A DNA stretch of 64,000 bases, from positions 227,104 through 291,103 of the forward strand of contig JAJEKV010000311.1 of the NCBI GenBank assembly GCA_021234155.1. Direction: 5' to 3'. The DNA is from Isoetes taiwanensis (taxonomy: Eukaryota; Streptophyta; Lycopodiopsida; Isoetales; Isoetaceae). The notes under the pieces were generated by a model, which saw only the letters and a list, made by a program, of their open reading frames with translations, did not search any database and had not been told where the DNA came from. The position numbers were made by a program, and so were the translations under genes. Below are positions 46,508 through 57,936 of this stretch, in pieces; within the stretch, counting starts at the first letter, position 1, and each line of letters begins with the position of its first letter.

Positions 46508-46819
46508 ACCTTAGTGGAAGTAAGTGGCCGATGGGGGCGGAGGTCATGGAGATTGGAAGGTATGACCTTATAGTAGGAATGGAGTTCCTAAAGCCGGTGA
46601 AAGCAATGATCGTGGCCTTAATGAAGTCGCCATGACAAAGACTTAGGGGCGGCACCAAATTCATAGTGAGAGGTAAGAAGACAACTTCTTCTATGCGGTG
46701 TATTTCTTTGAAGGCGACTAAGGAAAAGTATAGAAAGAAATAAGGTGGATTACATTTTGAGATTGGAGGCAATTGAGCCCAATAAGCAGGATGGGAACGA
46801 CCAAAAGGGGAAGCAGTTG

Positions 46820-48200
46820 CCCAAGCCAGTAGCAAAGCTTATTTCGGAATTCAAGGATGTATTTTCGGATGAAATCCGGCAACTAACACCTTATAGGGGT
46901 GTGGGTGTGAGATCACATTAGCACCGGATGCTAAGCCTACCGACAAGGCACCATACAGGGATGAGCACGAGGAATTGATTGAGCTCAAGAAGCAACTCGG
47001 GGAATTGCTTGAGCTTGGTTTTATTAGAGCAAGTGTGTCTCCCTTTGGAGCACCCATACTCTTCGTGAAGAAGAAAGATGGCGGTTTAAGAATGTGCATA
47101 GACTATCGCCCGACTCAACAAGCGGGGCGATAAAGAATAAGTATGCATTGCCAAGGGCAGATGATTTAATGGACCAGCTCAAGGAGCAAAGGTATTCTCT
47201 AAGATTGATTTGAGGTCAGGGTACCACCAAATAAGAATAAAAGAAGAGGATATCCATAAGGCCGCCGAGCGGTATGGTCACTTTGAGTTCTGATAATGCC
47301 CTTTGGATTGTCAAATGCTCCAGCAACTTTTATCGCCTCATGAGCAGCGTCTTCGGGATTTTCTAGATGAGTTTGTCATTGTCTTCTTGACGACATTCTA
47401 GTCTGACAAGTCCATTGAAGATCATAGTCAGCATTTGAGAAGGGTGTTAGAAAAGTTGAGGCGACATCGTTTGTATGGAAAGCTCTCCAAATGCCACTTG
47501 CGGTGAAAAGAGTGGAATACTTGGGCCATGTCATATCGGCGGAAGGGATCTCCACCGACCCCCATAAAGATCGAAGCTTTTGTAGTAGATTGGCCAGCTC
47601 AAAGAATGTGGAAGTAAGTAAGAAGCTTTCTAGGTCGGCGGGGGTTATTCTGAAAGTTAAGTGAAGGACTTAGCTAAGTGGGCGTCCCCTTTGACGGACC
47701 TCACTAAGAGTGTTAAAGGTGAAAGATTGGAGAACACATTGGTTAGAAAATGTTCAAGCTTCATTTGAAAAGCTTAAAGAGGCCTTAACAACGACACCGG
47801 TGCTGGTTACGCGGATCCGGACAAAGGACAAGATAGTAGCAACGGATGCAAGTAAGATAGCGGCAGGTGGAGTCCTTATGCGGGAAGGAAGAGTAATAGC
47901 TTATGATTCCAAGAAGTTGAACGACACCGAACAGCGTTATCCAACCCATGATCAGGAACTTCTAGCTATTGTCAGGGCCCTTCGTATTTGGAGGCATTAT
48001 TTGCTTGGGAGGAAGTTTTAGGTTAGATCTTGATCTCGAGCCTCAATACATCTTTACCCAACCACTCCTGAATCTAAGGCAAAGGAGGTGGATGGAATTC
48101 CTAGAAGAGTATGACTTTGAGATTGCTTATAAGCCCGGGTAAGTTGAATGTGGTCGCCGATGCTCTTTCTAGAAGACCTCTTGAGACCAGAACTCATTGT
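46820..48200 (+). pseudogene. Ty3 reverse transcriptase and RNase H
   Basis: RT pieces: [20 protein letters not shown] and [16 protein letters not shown], then RLKRGDKE-type and [16 protein letters not shown], and FVIVFL|DDIL, where one missing base splits the catalytic box. RNase H is intact as one frame at 47706-48020: IVATDASKIAAGGVLMREGR and AYDSKKLNDTEQRYPTHDQE, followed by [25 protein letters not shown] near 48150 closes the domain. Function is reverse transcription of the element RNA. Confidence 0.8.
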
Positions 48201-48299
48201 AATGCTATATCAACTCTTTTCAGTGGGTATGGCAAGAAAATTGAGGAGACATTACCATCGATGGTGATTTCAAGGAGGTATGGGAAAGCCTCTCTAGGG

Positions 48300-49690
48300 A
48301 GGCTAGAAAATGATAAGGAGCGAGAAGCCTTCAAGCATTATAAGAAGGAAGGCAACCTGTTGTATCATAAGCATAAGTTGTGTGTGCCGAATCATCGGGG
48401 TGGGAAGCTAATTCTTCATGACACACAACAGCCCAATAGCCATGCGAGGGTTTATGAAGACCTACTTCAAGATTCGAAGTAGCTACACCGGCAGGGAATG
48501 AAGAAGCGGAATAGCAAGATATATTAGTGAGTGCCGGTTGTGTTGACAAACCAAAGCGGAGCGCCCGAATTCCGGGAGCTTTGGAACCTCTAGCGGTCTT
48601 AGAATGCTGAAGTGGGAAGTGGTAAGTATGGATTTTATCACAGGACTTCCCAAGACTCTTGAGACAAGGATGCATTGATGGTCATTAGTAGACAAATTAT
48701 CTAAGATGGCACATTTTGTGCCTTGTAGAACTACTGGGCCACGACATTAGATCTTGCTAAGCTATTTGTGAAGGAGATTTTTTAGGCTCCATGGCATGCC
48801 TCGGGAGATAATATTTGATAGAGATTCCAAGTTTATGAGTGCTTTTTGGCGGGACCTCTTGAACACCATTCGGACTGAAGCTCTCCATGAGCCTGACTTA
48901 TCATCCCCAAAGCGGATGGTGAGGCGGAGAGGGGCCGAATCGAATCATTGAAGATATGCTTAGAAGCTTTGTGTGGAATAAGCGGTCAAGTGGAATGAGT
49001 ATATCCACTTGGTGGAATTAAGCCTACAATAGTGCCAAGCGAGTCATCTCGGATGTCTCCTTTCATGGTAAATTACGGGTACCCGGTGCTTAACCCGGGA
49101 CACTTGGCACAATCCGTGTCAAAGGTTGAAGTGTCCCAACAGATGCTAGGAGATATGCAGCGGTTGGTGGAAGAAGTGAGGGGTTACCTCCTAGCGACAA
49201 GAAGTCGGCGAGAAGAGTGTGGCCAGGCAAGCCACGAGGACCGTAAGAGAGAATTCAAGGTAGGCGATAGCGTGTGGTTGAAGATCAAGGTCAAGCAAGC
49301 TAAGCGGATTGGGAGTTGCAAGAAGCTTGCCCCTAGATGGGCGGGTCCGTTCAAGATTTTAGAGAGAGTGGGCTCCCAAGCCTACAAGTTGGATCTTCTG
49401 GCCCATCTCAAAGTTCACAAGGTTTTCCACGTAAGTTTATTGAAAAGGCACAATCCTAACCTTGGGATGAGGTCTTGGATACTCCAACTTTGTTGGAAAT
49501 GGCCGGAGGAGCAAGTGGAAATCGTGCACGAGTTACTTCTTGATAAGTCATTCAAGAAGACTAGGAGGTCTCAGTTCCTCGGTATTTGGTCAAGTGGAAG
49601 CACTTACAGGTGGAAAAGGCGACATGGGTATTGAAGCGGCGATTTGGAGAAGCAATACCCGAGTTTATGAAGGGGTTTGATGGGCGGAGT
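48300..49690 (+). pseudogene. Ty3 integrase with C-terminal chromodomain
   Basis: The N-terminal and catalytic parts are badly shifted; the C-terminal part 49032-49500 is clear: REFKVGDSVWLKIKVKQAKR, KLAPRWAGPFKILERVGSQA (the GPF/Y module) and YKLDLLAHLKVHKVFHVSLL. After a shift a chromodomain follows (about 49510-49680): ELLLDKSFKKTRRSQ then RYLVKWKHLQVEKATWVLKR and EAIPEFMKGF, with the Tyr, Trp, Trp positions of the methyl-lysine cage retained. In related elements this module binds methylated histone H3 tails and steers insertion. Confidence 0.8.
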
Positions 49691-50564
49691 CATCTCCGGG
49701 CTTGGTCGACCCGACTTGCGGGGAGGTTAGCTTAGTATGTTTCTTAGTTAGCCTCTAGTTCTGGCAGATGTATTCTAGCTAGTGGAATACATAGGCCAGA
49801 ATCTTGGAACATGTGGGGCGATGATGAGATAAGCCTTTAAGGCATTCTCTAGGCCAACATGCACCAAGAGGTGCGCATGACTAATAGGGTCATGCGAGAG
49901 AGAGAGGAAAGGCATGGTCTTGCGATGATGGGACATCGGTGGCGGATGCTCCCTATGCCCGCGATGTGGGGGAAACACCTGGCCATAGGGGGGTCATGGT
50001 GAAGGTCAAAGTGATCATCTTGCGATGATGGGATCGTGAGGCGTTCCTAGCTTAAAACCCTTGGGGCATGATGCACTAGGGAAATTTTCGGCAAAGGTAG
50101 CAGAGTACAAGGTAGCACTTGATCATGGGCGATGATGGGATCATCTTAAATGGTCCTTAAGCTCAAATCCGGAAGGGCCATGATCGAGTGCAAGATATGG
50201 TAAGGGGGGTGGTCCCCTAAAACCACAAACTTATTAATTAAACTAACGTAATGTGCTCCCCATGTGCGGGCAAGTGAGAAGGAGCTTCGAGGTGGGGCGC
50301 ATTACGAGAAAAGCAGGGGAACCATAATTTAGATTATGAACCCTAATAACTCTTATAATAATGTTTTGAATTATTGTAAGAAGTAACCCTGTTAAGGCTA
50401 TATAATTTTGTATAAGTACAAATATAGCCTAAATTTTGACATTTAACTTTAATAGGAAGTTGATCGTTTAAATTAAACTTAAGTGTATGATCTTAGGATT
50501 GTTTTTGCGGGGATAGATAGGCTCGTCACCTTTAGCGCAATCTTCGAGGGGACAGCATTGTCCT
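49691..50564 (+). other. Non-coding 3' region of the element with spaced short repeats
   Basis: No ORF. A GCGATGATGRGAT motif occurs at 49818, 49922, 50022 and 50129, spaced 100-108 bp. It ends at the polypurine tract. Confidence 0.55.
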
Positions 50565-50574
50565 AAGGGGGAGA
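50565..50574 (+). promoter_or_regulatory. Polypurine tract
   Basis: AAGGGGGAGA immediately (1 nt) before the 3' LTR start TGTGGCG; primer for plus-strand DNA synthesis. Confidence 0.8.
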
Positions 50575-50575
50575 A

Positions 50576-52211
50576 TGTGGCGTTCCAAGGGAATATCGCC
50601 CTAAATACGTATATTCTGGACGTCACCATACAAGTCTACCTTGGTAGCCTTGTATGCCTTGGATAAGTGGCAAGGGTGCACATCTAAGTTAATTGCTTAA
50701 CTTAGATAACCTTAGGATAAGGCCCATTTCCACATGGCCTTATCCTATTGGACAACTTGACCCACGGCCTCATCTTAGTGGTGCCCGTGGCATCCCCGTG
50801 GACCCACACCTATATGAGCTCTAACCCTAACCCTAGACCCTTTTCCTGACCCAACACGAGGCTCTCATCACGTGCGAAACCCGTTTGAGGCATCGTTAAA
50901 TCATAGCCTAGCCTGGAGCAGCAGCCCCTGGAAGGTGTGTATGATCGTAGAGGGAGCAAAACTTCGAACCACGTCTAGGAGCATGGAGACGCCCGGGATG
51001 GGAGGAAGCGCTTCTGGAGGAGGTAGGTTGAGTAGAGTTCATGTTAGTTCACCTGGAAGTTAGCATTCCAGGTGGGTTAGTATTGTGTGTCTAGAGTAGA
51101 GCCACCCTAGATCCTTTGTTGAACATCTTGAACCCTAATCAAGGAACCCTAACTAATAGTTAGATATGTATGATTAGGTTAAGATGTTCATATGATATTG
51201 TTCATGATGATTATGTGATGATGGTTGATCATGTTGTTCCTCTTGTGTTGGGAAGGGGGGTAGAGACCTAGGGCCATATGTAGTATGCTCCTAGTGTAGA
51301 TCCCTTAGTTCCTATTAGTTGCGGCCTGTGCATAGGAACCCACTTAGGGCTATGGAAGCTATGATGTGACTCAGCACCATACAAGCGGGGCTAGAGGCAA
51401 GATGGAGGATGGATCCTGCCGAGAGTGGGGGGGGGGGGGGATCCCACAGTGGGCTAGGCTTATGGTGGGTCACTTAGGTGTGGGGCGAGCATGGGTCCGA
51501 CACCTCTGGGGGCAATGGTGTCGCCCGCCTCTCTCAAGAGTTGCAAGTGTCGGCTTGGCTCTTGTTTTGGGGGTTCGGTCAGTGCAGATGGTGTGTCGCC
51601 ATGATTCTCTAGCCGCCAGTGGAGCCTCTAGACCCCAGGAAGGGGAGATGCAACCCTTCCTACCTCGTCCGGACGGGGAGATGCAACTGGAGTAGTCCCA
51701 GATGGGTGATGCCATGGGATTGCGTGATCCAGGGAAGGTTAGAGTCATGCCACGGCTTGATCTAGCCCATCTGCAAAGTATATGAGGAGGGGCGGATGGA
51801 GTGGTCAACCCTAGCCATTGTCTCATGCCAGCCCCCGCCATTGTTATGACTCGATTCTGCTCTATCTTGAGGCCTATCTAGTCAGTCGACTACCCTATGT
51901 GTCAGAGCCACGGGTAGGAGCTCTCATGTTTTATGGCATATGATTATGTTCTTTGCATCTATGGATGTGCGGTTGAGCTACCCTCGAGGTAGCCTATTGT
52001 ATTGTATTGCTAGTTCTGACGTGTTTATGCTTCCGCTGTGATAGGAGCCCATAGGGGAAGGGCGCGCAAGACACCTTCGTGTCCCCTTCCCGCACTACGG
52101 AGGTTCCAGAGTGCGGGATAGACGGAGGGCTTTGTGCGGTTGTTGAGCGGGACAGGGGATTTCTATCGAAATTAATGCGTCGGACCAGTATGTTTAGCAG
52201 GGAGCGTCACA
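50576..52211 (+). repeat. 3' LTR
   Basis: 1,636 bp, TGTGGCGTTCC...GCGTCACA. Compared with the 5' LTR it shows many single-base gaps and few substitutions in the stretches I aligned, and a run of 13 G near 51428. Confidence 0.93.
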
Positions 52212-52277
52212 ATGGAGCTGAGATATGCATGGTCCCGTGGAAAGCATCTGAATGTGACTCGTACTAATGCCAGTTGT

Positions 52278-52798
52278 TGTCATGAACCTACGCGAAAACA
52301 AGGAAAATATATGGAAACTACATGCAAGAAATACGGAAGAAATATGCCAAGATCGGCAAAGAACCTAATATATAAACAGGAATCAAGAATACAGTGGCCC
52401 GAAGGCAAGCAGGAACACGAGACAAATGCCTAGAAGGCTCAAGACTGGCGTTGAACCGGAATGGTTCGACAAGAAGGAGGTGCCTCCTTATATATCTAGG
52501 CCAACGGTTAGGATCGCGCCACTCCAATGGATGAGATCGCGCCAAGTGTCGCGCATGCATTTAGGTTCTAGAATATCCTAGAACCTCCTGGAGATAGTCC
52601 CACATATGAGAAAGACGTGACGGAATATCTTTAACAAATATTGGTAGTGCACTTGGCAAGGGTGTATGACTCGCAACTAGAAGGTTGTGATTTCAAACCC
52701 TGTCTTGTGCAACTACCCTTTTGCATCCGTGTGACGACCATCTTTTGTACATACGAGTATAATGTTCGTATGATACGAATATCTGTATGGTCGTCACA
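52278..52798 (-). repeat. 3' LTR of the minus-strand element
   Basis: 521 bp. It has about 80 bp (near 52369-52432) that the other LTR lacks. Contains a tRNA-like block with pol III A- and B-box-like words. Confidence 0.9.
52641..52710 (+). repeat. tRNA-like segment in LTR (left copy)
   Basis: TTGGTAGTGCACTTGGCAAG resembles a D-arm/A box, and GATTTCAAACCC a degraded B box/T arm. A tRNA-derived (SINE-like) piece within the LTR; a functional tRNA is unlikely. Confidence 0.5.
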
Positions 52799-54200
52799 CC
52801 ATCCCCCCTCCTGACGAGTCACCAGTCCCCTGGCTGGGGCGAGTACTCAAACTTGGCTTGTTTGGGTAACGTCGGTGAAACTCCGCAATTTTGTCAGGTG
52901 CATTAGTCAGATTACTGGCAGGCTCCCAGGTTCTATCACTTGGCGAGTAACCTTCCCAATCGACAAAGTAATACAATCGTCGACGAAGAAACTAAGAGTC
53001 CAGAATCTCTCGAACTCGAACTCCTCATGATCATCAATTTCTACTGGTGGTGGCGGCAAGGGAACGCGATCCGGGAAAATGTTAACTATGTAGGGCTCCA
53101 ATAGAGAAACATGAAATATAGGTGGAGCGAGCAATTTACCGAGGGAGCTTTCGGTAGGAATGCCACATTGCTGATTTGAGCGTGATCGATAAGGACCAAA
53201 GCGGACGATAGTCAAGCTTGTTGCAGGGACGTGAGGTAGTAAGGTCCCTACGAAGAAGCCAGACAAGGTCAACAACATGAAATTTAGGAGCTTTCTGGTG
53301 ATGCAAATCGATGAACGTTCACGTTTCGGTGAAGATGATCTTTGAAGATCTGATTGAAGAGCACGGAGTTTCTCAAGTCGAGACTTCGGCACTAGGATTG
53401 GCGAGTCACCGGCGGCAACACTAAAGGGACCAACGAGGATCTTTGACCAAAGTTCGGAAAAGAGCGGGTCCGGCCGGTGGAGGCATGTGAGTTATTATAG
53501 GCAAACTCGGCTAATGGAAGATAATCGACCCAATCATCCTGGCGATGGCCCGATAAAGCATCTTAAATATTGCTCGAGTGCGATTAATGCGCTCTGTCGC
53601 CCATTACTTACGGATGATGACGGATGTCGATGGCGGTCGATATGCAATAACTCCAAAAGCCGCTTCCAAAACAGCGCAGGATTTAATCTGGGTCCACAAT
53701 CGCCGACGATAGTATCGGGCAAGCCATGAAGTCCGACTACTTCCACGAAGAAGAAGATCCGTTGTTCCCTCACTGGTGATGGTGATGTTGCAGGGAATAA
53801 AATGAACCATCTTAGAGAAATGATCAACAACAACCATGATGGCATCATAACCCCGAGAGAGTGGCAGCTCCGGAATAAAGTCTATAGAAATGCTCTTCCA
53901 AGGTCCATCTGGTATCGGCAATGGCTGAAGAAGGCCATGAGGAAGATGCCTTGAAACCTTTGCTCGACAACAGATGTCACAAGATCGAATAAAAGCTTCG
54001 ACAGAGCGACGAAGCCCAGGCCACCAATACTCTCGACTAATAACTTCAAGAGTCTTGGCTACCTCAAAGTGTCCGGCCATAGGTGAACATGGCAAGCCCG
54101 CATAACCCGAAGTCTAGAAGCACCATCTGGCACATATAGAAGCCCATCACGGAGCAGGAGCCCATCTCGAACCTCAAAACGATCATAGTCTTATCCTATT
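52799..54200 (-). pseudogene. Integrase and chromodomain of minus-strand Ty3 element
   Basis: Zinc-binding part near 54095 (AGHFEVAKTLEVISREYWWP with SCDICCRAK), catalytic part with WKSISIDFIPELPLSRGYDA and MVVVDHFSKMVHFIP, then GLPDTIVGDCGP. The C-terminal part reads PIFHVSLLEPYIV. The chromodomain lies at 52800-52976: [20 protein letters not shown] then [20 protein letters not shown]. Three or more frame changes break it. The Tyr/Trp/Trp cage positions are retained. Confidence 0.8.
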
Positions 54201-54609
54201 TGCTGAGAAGATGATGCAGCGCCAATGTGTGAGAATACATCTTGAGCCAATGGATGGGGCGTAGAGATGCTCGAAGCGGCTACGCAACAAGGTTGTATCA
54301 TGAGGCCTCTCGAACAAAGTGAGAGCCATAAGCTGGAACCGATCAGGCCCTAAAATAACCTATGATTGCTGATCAAATGCAGAATCACCTAGTTTGGGCT
54401 CAAGGTAGGAGCGTCGAGACAAGGCATCAGGCTTTCCTTGGAGGGATCCAGGGCGATTTTGATCCGCGAAATCAATCCGGGATAATACTTGAGCACGCCA
54501 GGGCACGGCAATGGTTGAGCACTCGAGCGGACTAAAAATATTCTAGATTTCGATGATCTGTGTAGACTGTGACCTTATAAGGAGATCCATCTACGAAACG
54601 TCTCCACTC

Positions 54610-55762
54610 CTAGAAAGAATCCACTATCGCCAACAACTCCTTGTCATAAATGGGATAGCTGATTTCAGCAGCCTGAAATTTTCGTGAGTGATAGGCGATT
54701 GGATGCAATTCATGGTCATCCCCTCCGTGGCGGGATCCCACCAAGCACAAAGTCGAAGCATCCGCCCGACAACATATGGGTGCAAAGGATCTGCATGAGC
54801 AAGAACTGGCGCCGTGGTGAACGCATGCTTCAGGGTAACAAAAGCATATTCCGCTTCCACAGTCCATTCAAATGGCACATCCTTGACCGTGAGGCGTATC
54901 AAAGAAAGGGCAATCTCCGAATAATCCCGAATGAAACGCCGATAGAAATTGGCAAACCCAAGAAAACACTGAACATCTCGAATGGATGAAGGTGTTTGCC
55001 ACTCCAGAACAGTGCTGACCTTTTCAGGGTCCATAGAGACTCCATGTGGAGTGATGCGATAGCCAAGGAACTCCACATTATCCTGCTTGAACTGACACTT
55101 CTCAAGTTTGGCATATAACCCATGCTCACAAAGCTTCTGAAGGACCTGCCAAACATGCCTCTCATGTTCTTCGAGAGTCTTAGAATAAATAAGGATATCA
55201 TCCAAATAGATGGTAACAAAAGTGTCTAAGAACTCTCGAAAAACATCATTGGCCATATGCTGGAATACTGCCGGAGCATTGGTAAGTCCAAACGGCATAA
55301 CTGTGCACTCAAAATGGCCATATCGAGTACGAAAGGCTGTTTTCCACTCATCACCCTCCGGATCCGAATAAGATTGTAGGCACCCCGAAGATCAATCTTC
55401 GTAAAATAATGCGCACCTTGGAGTCATTCCAACTCTGGGATCAGAAGAAGCGGATACCGATTCGGCATTGTGATTTTATTGAGGCCACGATAATCAACGA
55501 CCAGACGCAGCGAATCATCCTTCTTTTTGACGAAGAAGATAGGCGCTCCAGCAGGGGACTGAGAATGCCGAATGAAGCCAGTGGCTAGATTCTCTTCAAT
55601 ATAATCCCGCAAAACCTTCAACTCAGCGGGAGATAGACCATATGCTGGCGTGGTCCCCGGCTGCAAATCAATAGGACAATCATATGGACGATGCTCTGGG
55701 AGTTTGCTGGTCTTGACTTTATCAAAAACATCAGAGAAGTTGTTATATTTATCTGGGAGCAT
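54610..55762 (-). pseudogene. Reverse transcriptase and RNase H of minus-strand Ty3 element
   Basis: RT start: [20 protein letters not shown] and [20 protein letters not shown] with [20 protein letters not shown]. After a shift near 55400 comes MPFGLTNAPAVFQHMANDVF and the intact catalytic TIYLDDILIYSKTLEEHE (YLDD). RNase H shows HELHPIAYHSRKFQAAEISY and YPIYDKELLAIVDSF at 54610-54720. Only about two shifts; well conserved. Confidence 0.85.
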
Positions 55763-56568
55763 TGGAGCGGAGACTCGCCGATGCCGAAGCTAAGCCCGAC
55801 GGTGAACTGGATTGCAAACACCGAACTTGGATCTTGCCTTCTAGATTTATCAAACTTCGCGAAAGAGAAATCTTGAGATATCTGGCGAGGGCATGAAGAA
55901 GCCTCTACAAAAGCGTAGCGAGGAACATATGCAGGAGCGGCGTGGCGAGAGCAAGCTGGAACATGAACTAGAGCATGAACTGGATCAAGAACTGGAGCAA
56001 GAACAGGGACTGGAGCAAGAACTGGAGCAGGTTCAGGGACTGGAGCAAGAACTGGAGCAAGAACAGAGACTGGAACAAATCGAAATGATCTAGTACGCCA
56101 ATCAATCTGCGAGTTATGTAGCTCGAGCCAGGGCAGGCCCAAGACTATTGGCACATGAGGGCTAGCAATGAGATTGAAGGAAATACTACAAAAAACTCCT
56201 TCGAACAAAACCTGAAGAGGCGCAGTACATTCTGTGATTGCACCCGAGGAGATCTCCCGTCCATCAATCACTTCGACAGAACCAGGATGCTCAACCTTGC
56301 TTCTAGGGATGGCGTGCTTACTGGTGAACGCACTATCTATAAAACAAGCATTTGCACCACAATCAAGTTGTACCAACACTTGCAATCCTCCAACTTCTGA
56401 TTTCAATGATATGGGGATGAAGAATGCCTTGCTGACCTTATCCGATGGAATAAACATGTCAAAAAATGTGGAAGGGGTCTGAGAAACGGAGGCCAGTCGA
56501 CGAGAGACTCCTACTACTCGGACCGGCCCCTGAAGTTTTCTGACTGACTTGGGCGCTTCACCGGGCAT
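55618..56568 (-). pseudogene. Retropepsin region with Val-Pro-Ala repeat insert
   Basis: VLVQLDCGANACFIDSAF carries the catalytic Asp (DCGA for the usual DSGA or DTGA), and VPIVLGLPWLELHNSQIDWR is the second conserved block. Between the protease and RT lies a low-complexity repeat of VLAPV/VPAPVL units (about 55970-56085; the plus-strand complement looks like Glu/Leu-rich coil and is a shadow). One 316-codon frame is open. Confidence 0.75.
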
Positions 56569-57433
56569 CCACGAGCAATATGGCCAGCTCCTCTACAGTA
56601 GAGGCAAAGGTTAGCCTCTCTCTGACGCTGCTTAAAGGTCCTCGAACTGCCCGATCAATCTGCATAGGCTCAGGTCCTGACCTGCTGGATTCTACTGATG
56701 ATACTGGAGAGGGCGTAGCTACATGCATTTGTGTGATTGGGAAGTCCTGACTACGTCTCTCTTGCCTACGTTCGAAGAGCCGATTATCACATCAAACTGC
56801 AAATCTGATGGCTTTTTCTAGAGTCTAAGGATATTCTATAGACAACAACATATCCTTGACATCCTCACGTAACGCCCTTTAGAAACAATCTCGATGTGCA
56901 ACATCATCCCAGGCAGTATCTACCGCAATTTGACGAAATTCTGACGCATATACTGAAGTTGGGCGAGAGCCTTGCCTTGCAATGTTTTGTGACTGCTGTG
57001 TGCTGACAATCAGTGTCTCCAAAGCATGCCTCGAGCTCTGCAGTGAACGCAGCAAAATCTTGCAACTCTGAGGCTCCTTTCTCCAATAAAGGAGCAAACC
57101 AACTTAGGGCTGGTCCTGTGAGGAGAGAACCAATCAGCCCAACTTGTTCCTGGAATCCTGGGTCGTGGGATATCTATGAGGGTGGAGCTGGATCATAAGC
57201 CTGATCTGATTCAAAAAACCACGGAGCTTGGACCGAGTGTCGTCAAACTTCTCTGGCAGGTTGATCTTAGGCTCTGATAGCCTCAATCCAGAACTAGAAG
57301 CAGATTCATATGAAGCAACACGTTCCTTAAGCTCTTTATTGTCCAACTGCTGGCATACTTGAACAAGCTGCTGGACCTGCTGTAATAACGTCGAAACCTC
57401 CTCCATAGATATAAAATCACCAAATACGAGCAA
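56560..57433 (-). pseudogene. Gag of minus-strand Ty3 element
   Basis: Starts near 57433 with a coiled coil (MEEVSTLLQQVQQLVQVCQQ), then LSEPKINLPEKFDDTRSKLR and FLNQIRLMIQLHPHRYPT, and after a shift LTGPALSWFAPLLEK and FAAFTAELEACFGD (capsid-like). A zinc knuckle CLYCRGAGHIARGC (CX2CX4HX4C) is at about 56567-56610. Frames change at about 57130 and 56880. Confidence 0.75.
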
Positions 57434-57490
57434 AAAAAAAAATGCTTAGGATCAGAGCAGGCAAGAACCGGTAAGGCATTTCGGTTCAAA

Positions 57491-57931
57491 TGTCATGAAC
57501 CTACGCAAAAACAAGAAAAATACATGGAAAATACGCAAGAAATACGCCAAGATCGGCAAAGAACCTGAAGGCTCAAGACTGGCGTTGAACCGGAATGGTT
57601 CGACAAGAAGGAGGTGCCTCCTTATATATCTAGGCCAACGGTCAGGATCGCGCCACTCCAATGGATGGGGTCACGCCAAGTGTCGCTCATGCATTTAGGT
57701 TCTAGAATATTCTAGAACCTCCTAGAGATGGTTCCACATATGAGAAAGATGTGACGGAATGTCTTCAACAAATATTGGTAGTGCACTTGGCAAGGGTGTA
57801 TGACTCACAACTAGAAGGTGCGAGTTCAAACCCTGTCTTGTGCAACTATCCTTTTGCATCTGTGTGACGACCATCTTTTGTACATACGAGTATAACGTTC
57901 GTATGATACGGATATATAAATGGTCGTCACA
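57491..57931 (-). repeat. 5' LTR of the minus-strand element
   Basis: 441 bp, shorter than its partner by an ~80-bp internal deletion after CAAAGAACCT. The internal flank reads TTTGAACCGAAATGCC on the minus strand, not a standard initiator-Met primer site. Confidence 0.9.
57775..57840 (+). repeat. tRNA-like segment in LTR (right copy)
   Basis: TAGTGCACTTGG (57779-57790) is A-box-like, and GTTCAAACCC (57824-57833) fits the B-box consensus GTTCRANNCC. Spacing of ~34 bp between the boxes is tRNA-like. Better preserved than the left copy. Confidence 0.55.
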
Positions 57932-57936
57932 GTTGT

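Larger units (their letters stand above)
39139..52211 (+). mobile_element. Complete 13.07 kb Ty3-type LTR retroelement with chromodomain and extra genes
   Basis: LTRs at 39139-40759 and 50576-52211 both start TGTGRCGTTCCAAGGGAATA and end in CA. A 5-bp target duplication ATGGA lies at 39134-39138 and 52212-52216. A primer binding site follows the 5' LTR and a purine tract precedes the 3' LTR. Gene order is two extra cassettes (H3-like, unknown), then gag, protease, RT, RNase H, integrase with C-terminal chromodomain, which places it in the chromodomain Ty3 group. Frame breaks are many. The LTR pair differs largely by one-base gaps, so sequence error is a real alternative to decay. Confidence 0.93.
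52278..57931 (-). mobile_element. Complete 5.65 kb Ty3 chromodomain retroelement
   Basis: LTRs 52278-52798 and 57491-57931 (plus-strand ends TGTCATGAACC and GGTCGTCACA) are flanked by the 5-bp duplication GTTGT (52273-52277, 57932-57936). On the minus strand the order is gag, protease, RT, RNase H, integrase, chromodomain. The chromodomain closes the polyprotein next to the purine tract. Sequence style ([10 protein letters not shown] after the chromodomain) is like fungal and vertebrate chromodomain elements and the Tcn1-like group of early-diverging plants, from memory. Confidence 0.92.

Noticed and set aside
55893-56093. Plus-strand Glu/Leu-rich ORF that looks like a coiled coil
   Set aside because: It is the antisense of the Val-Pro-Ala repeat in the minus-strand protease region.
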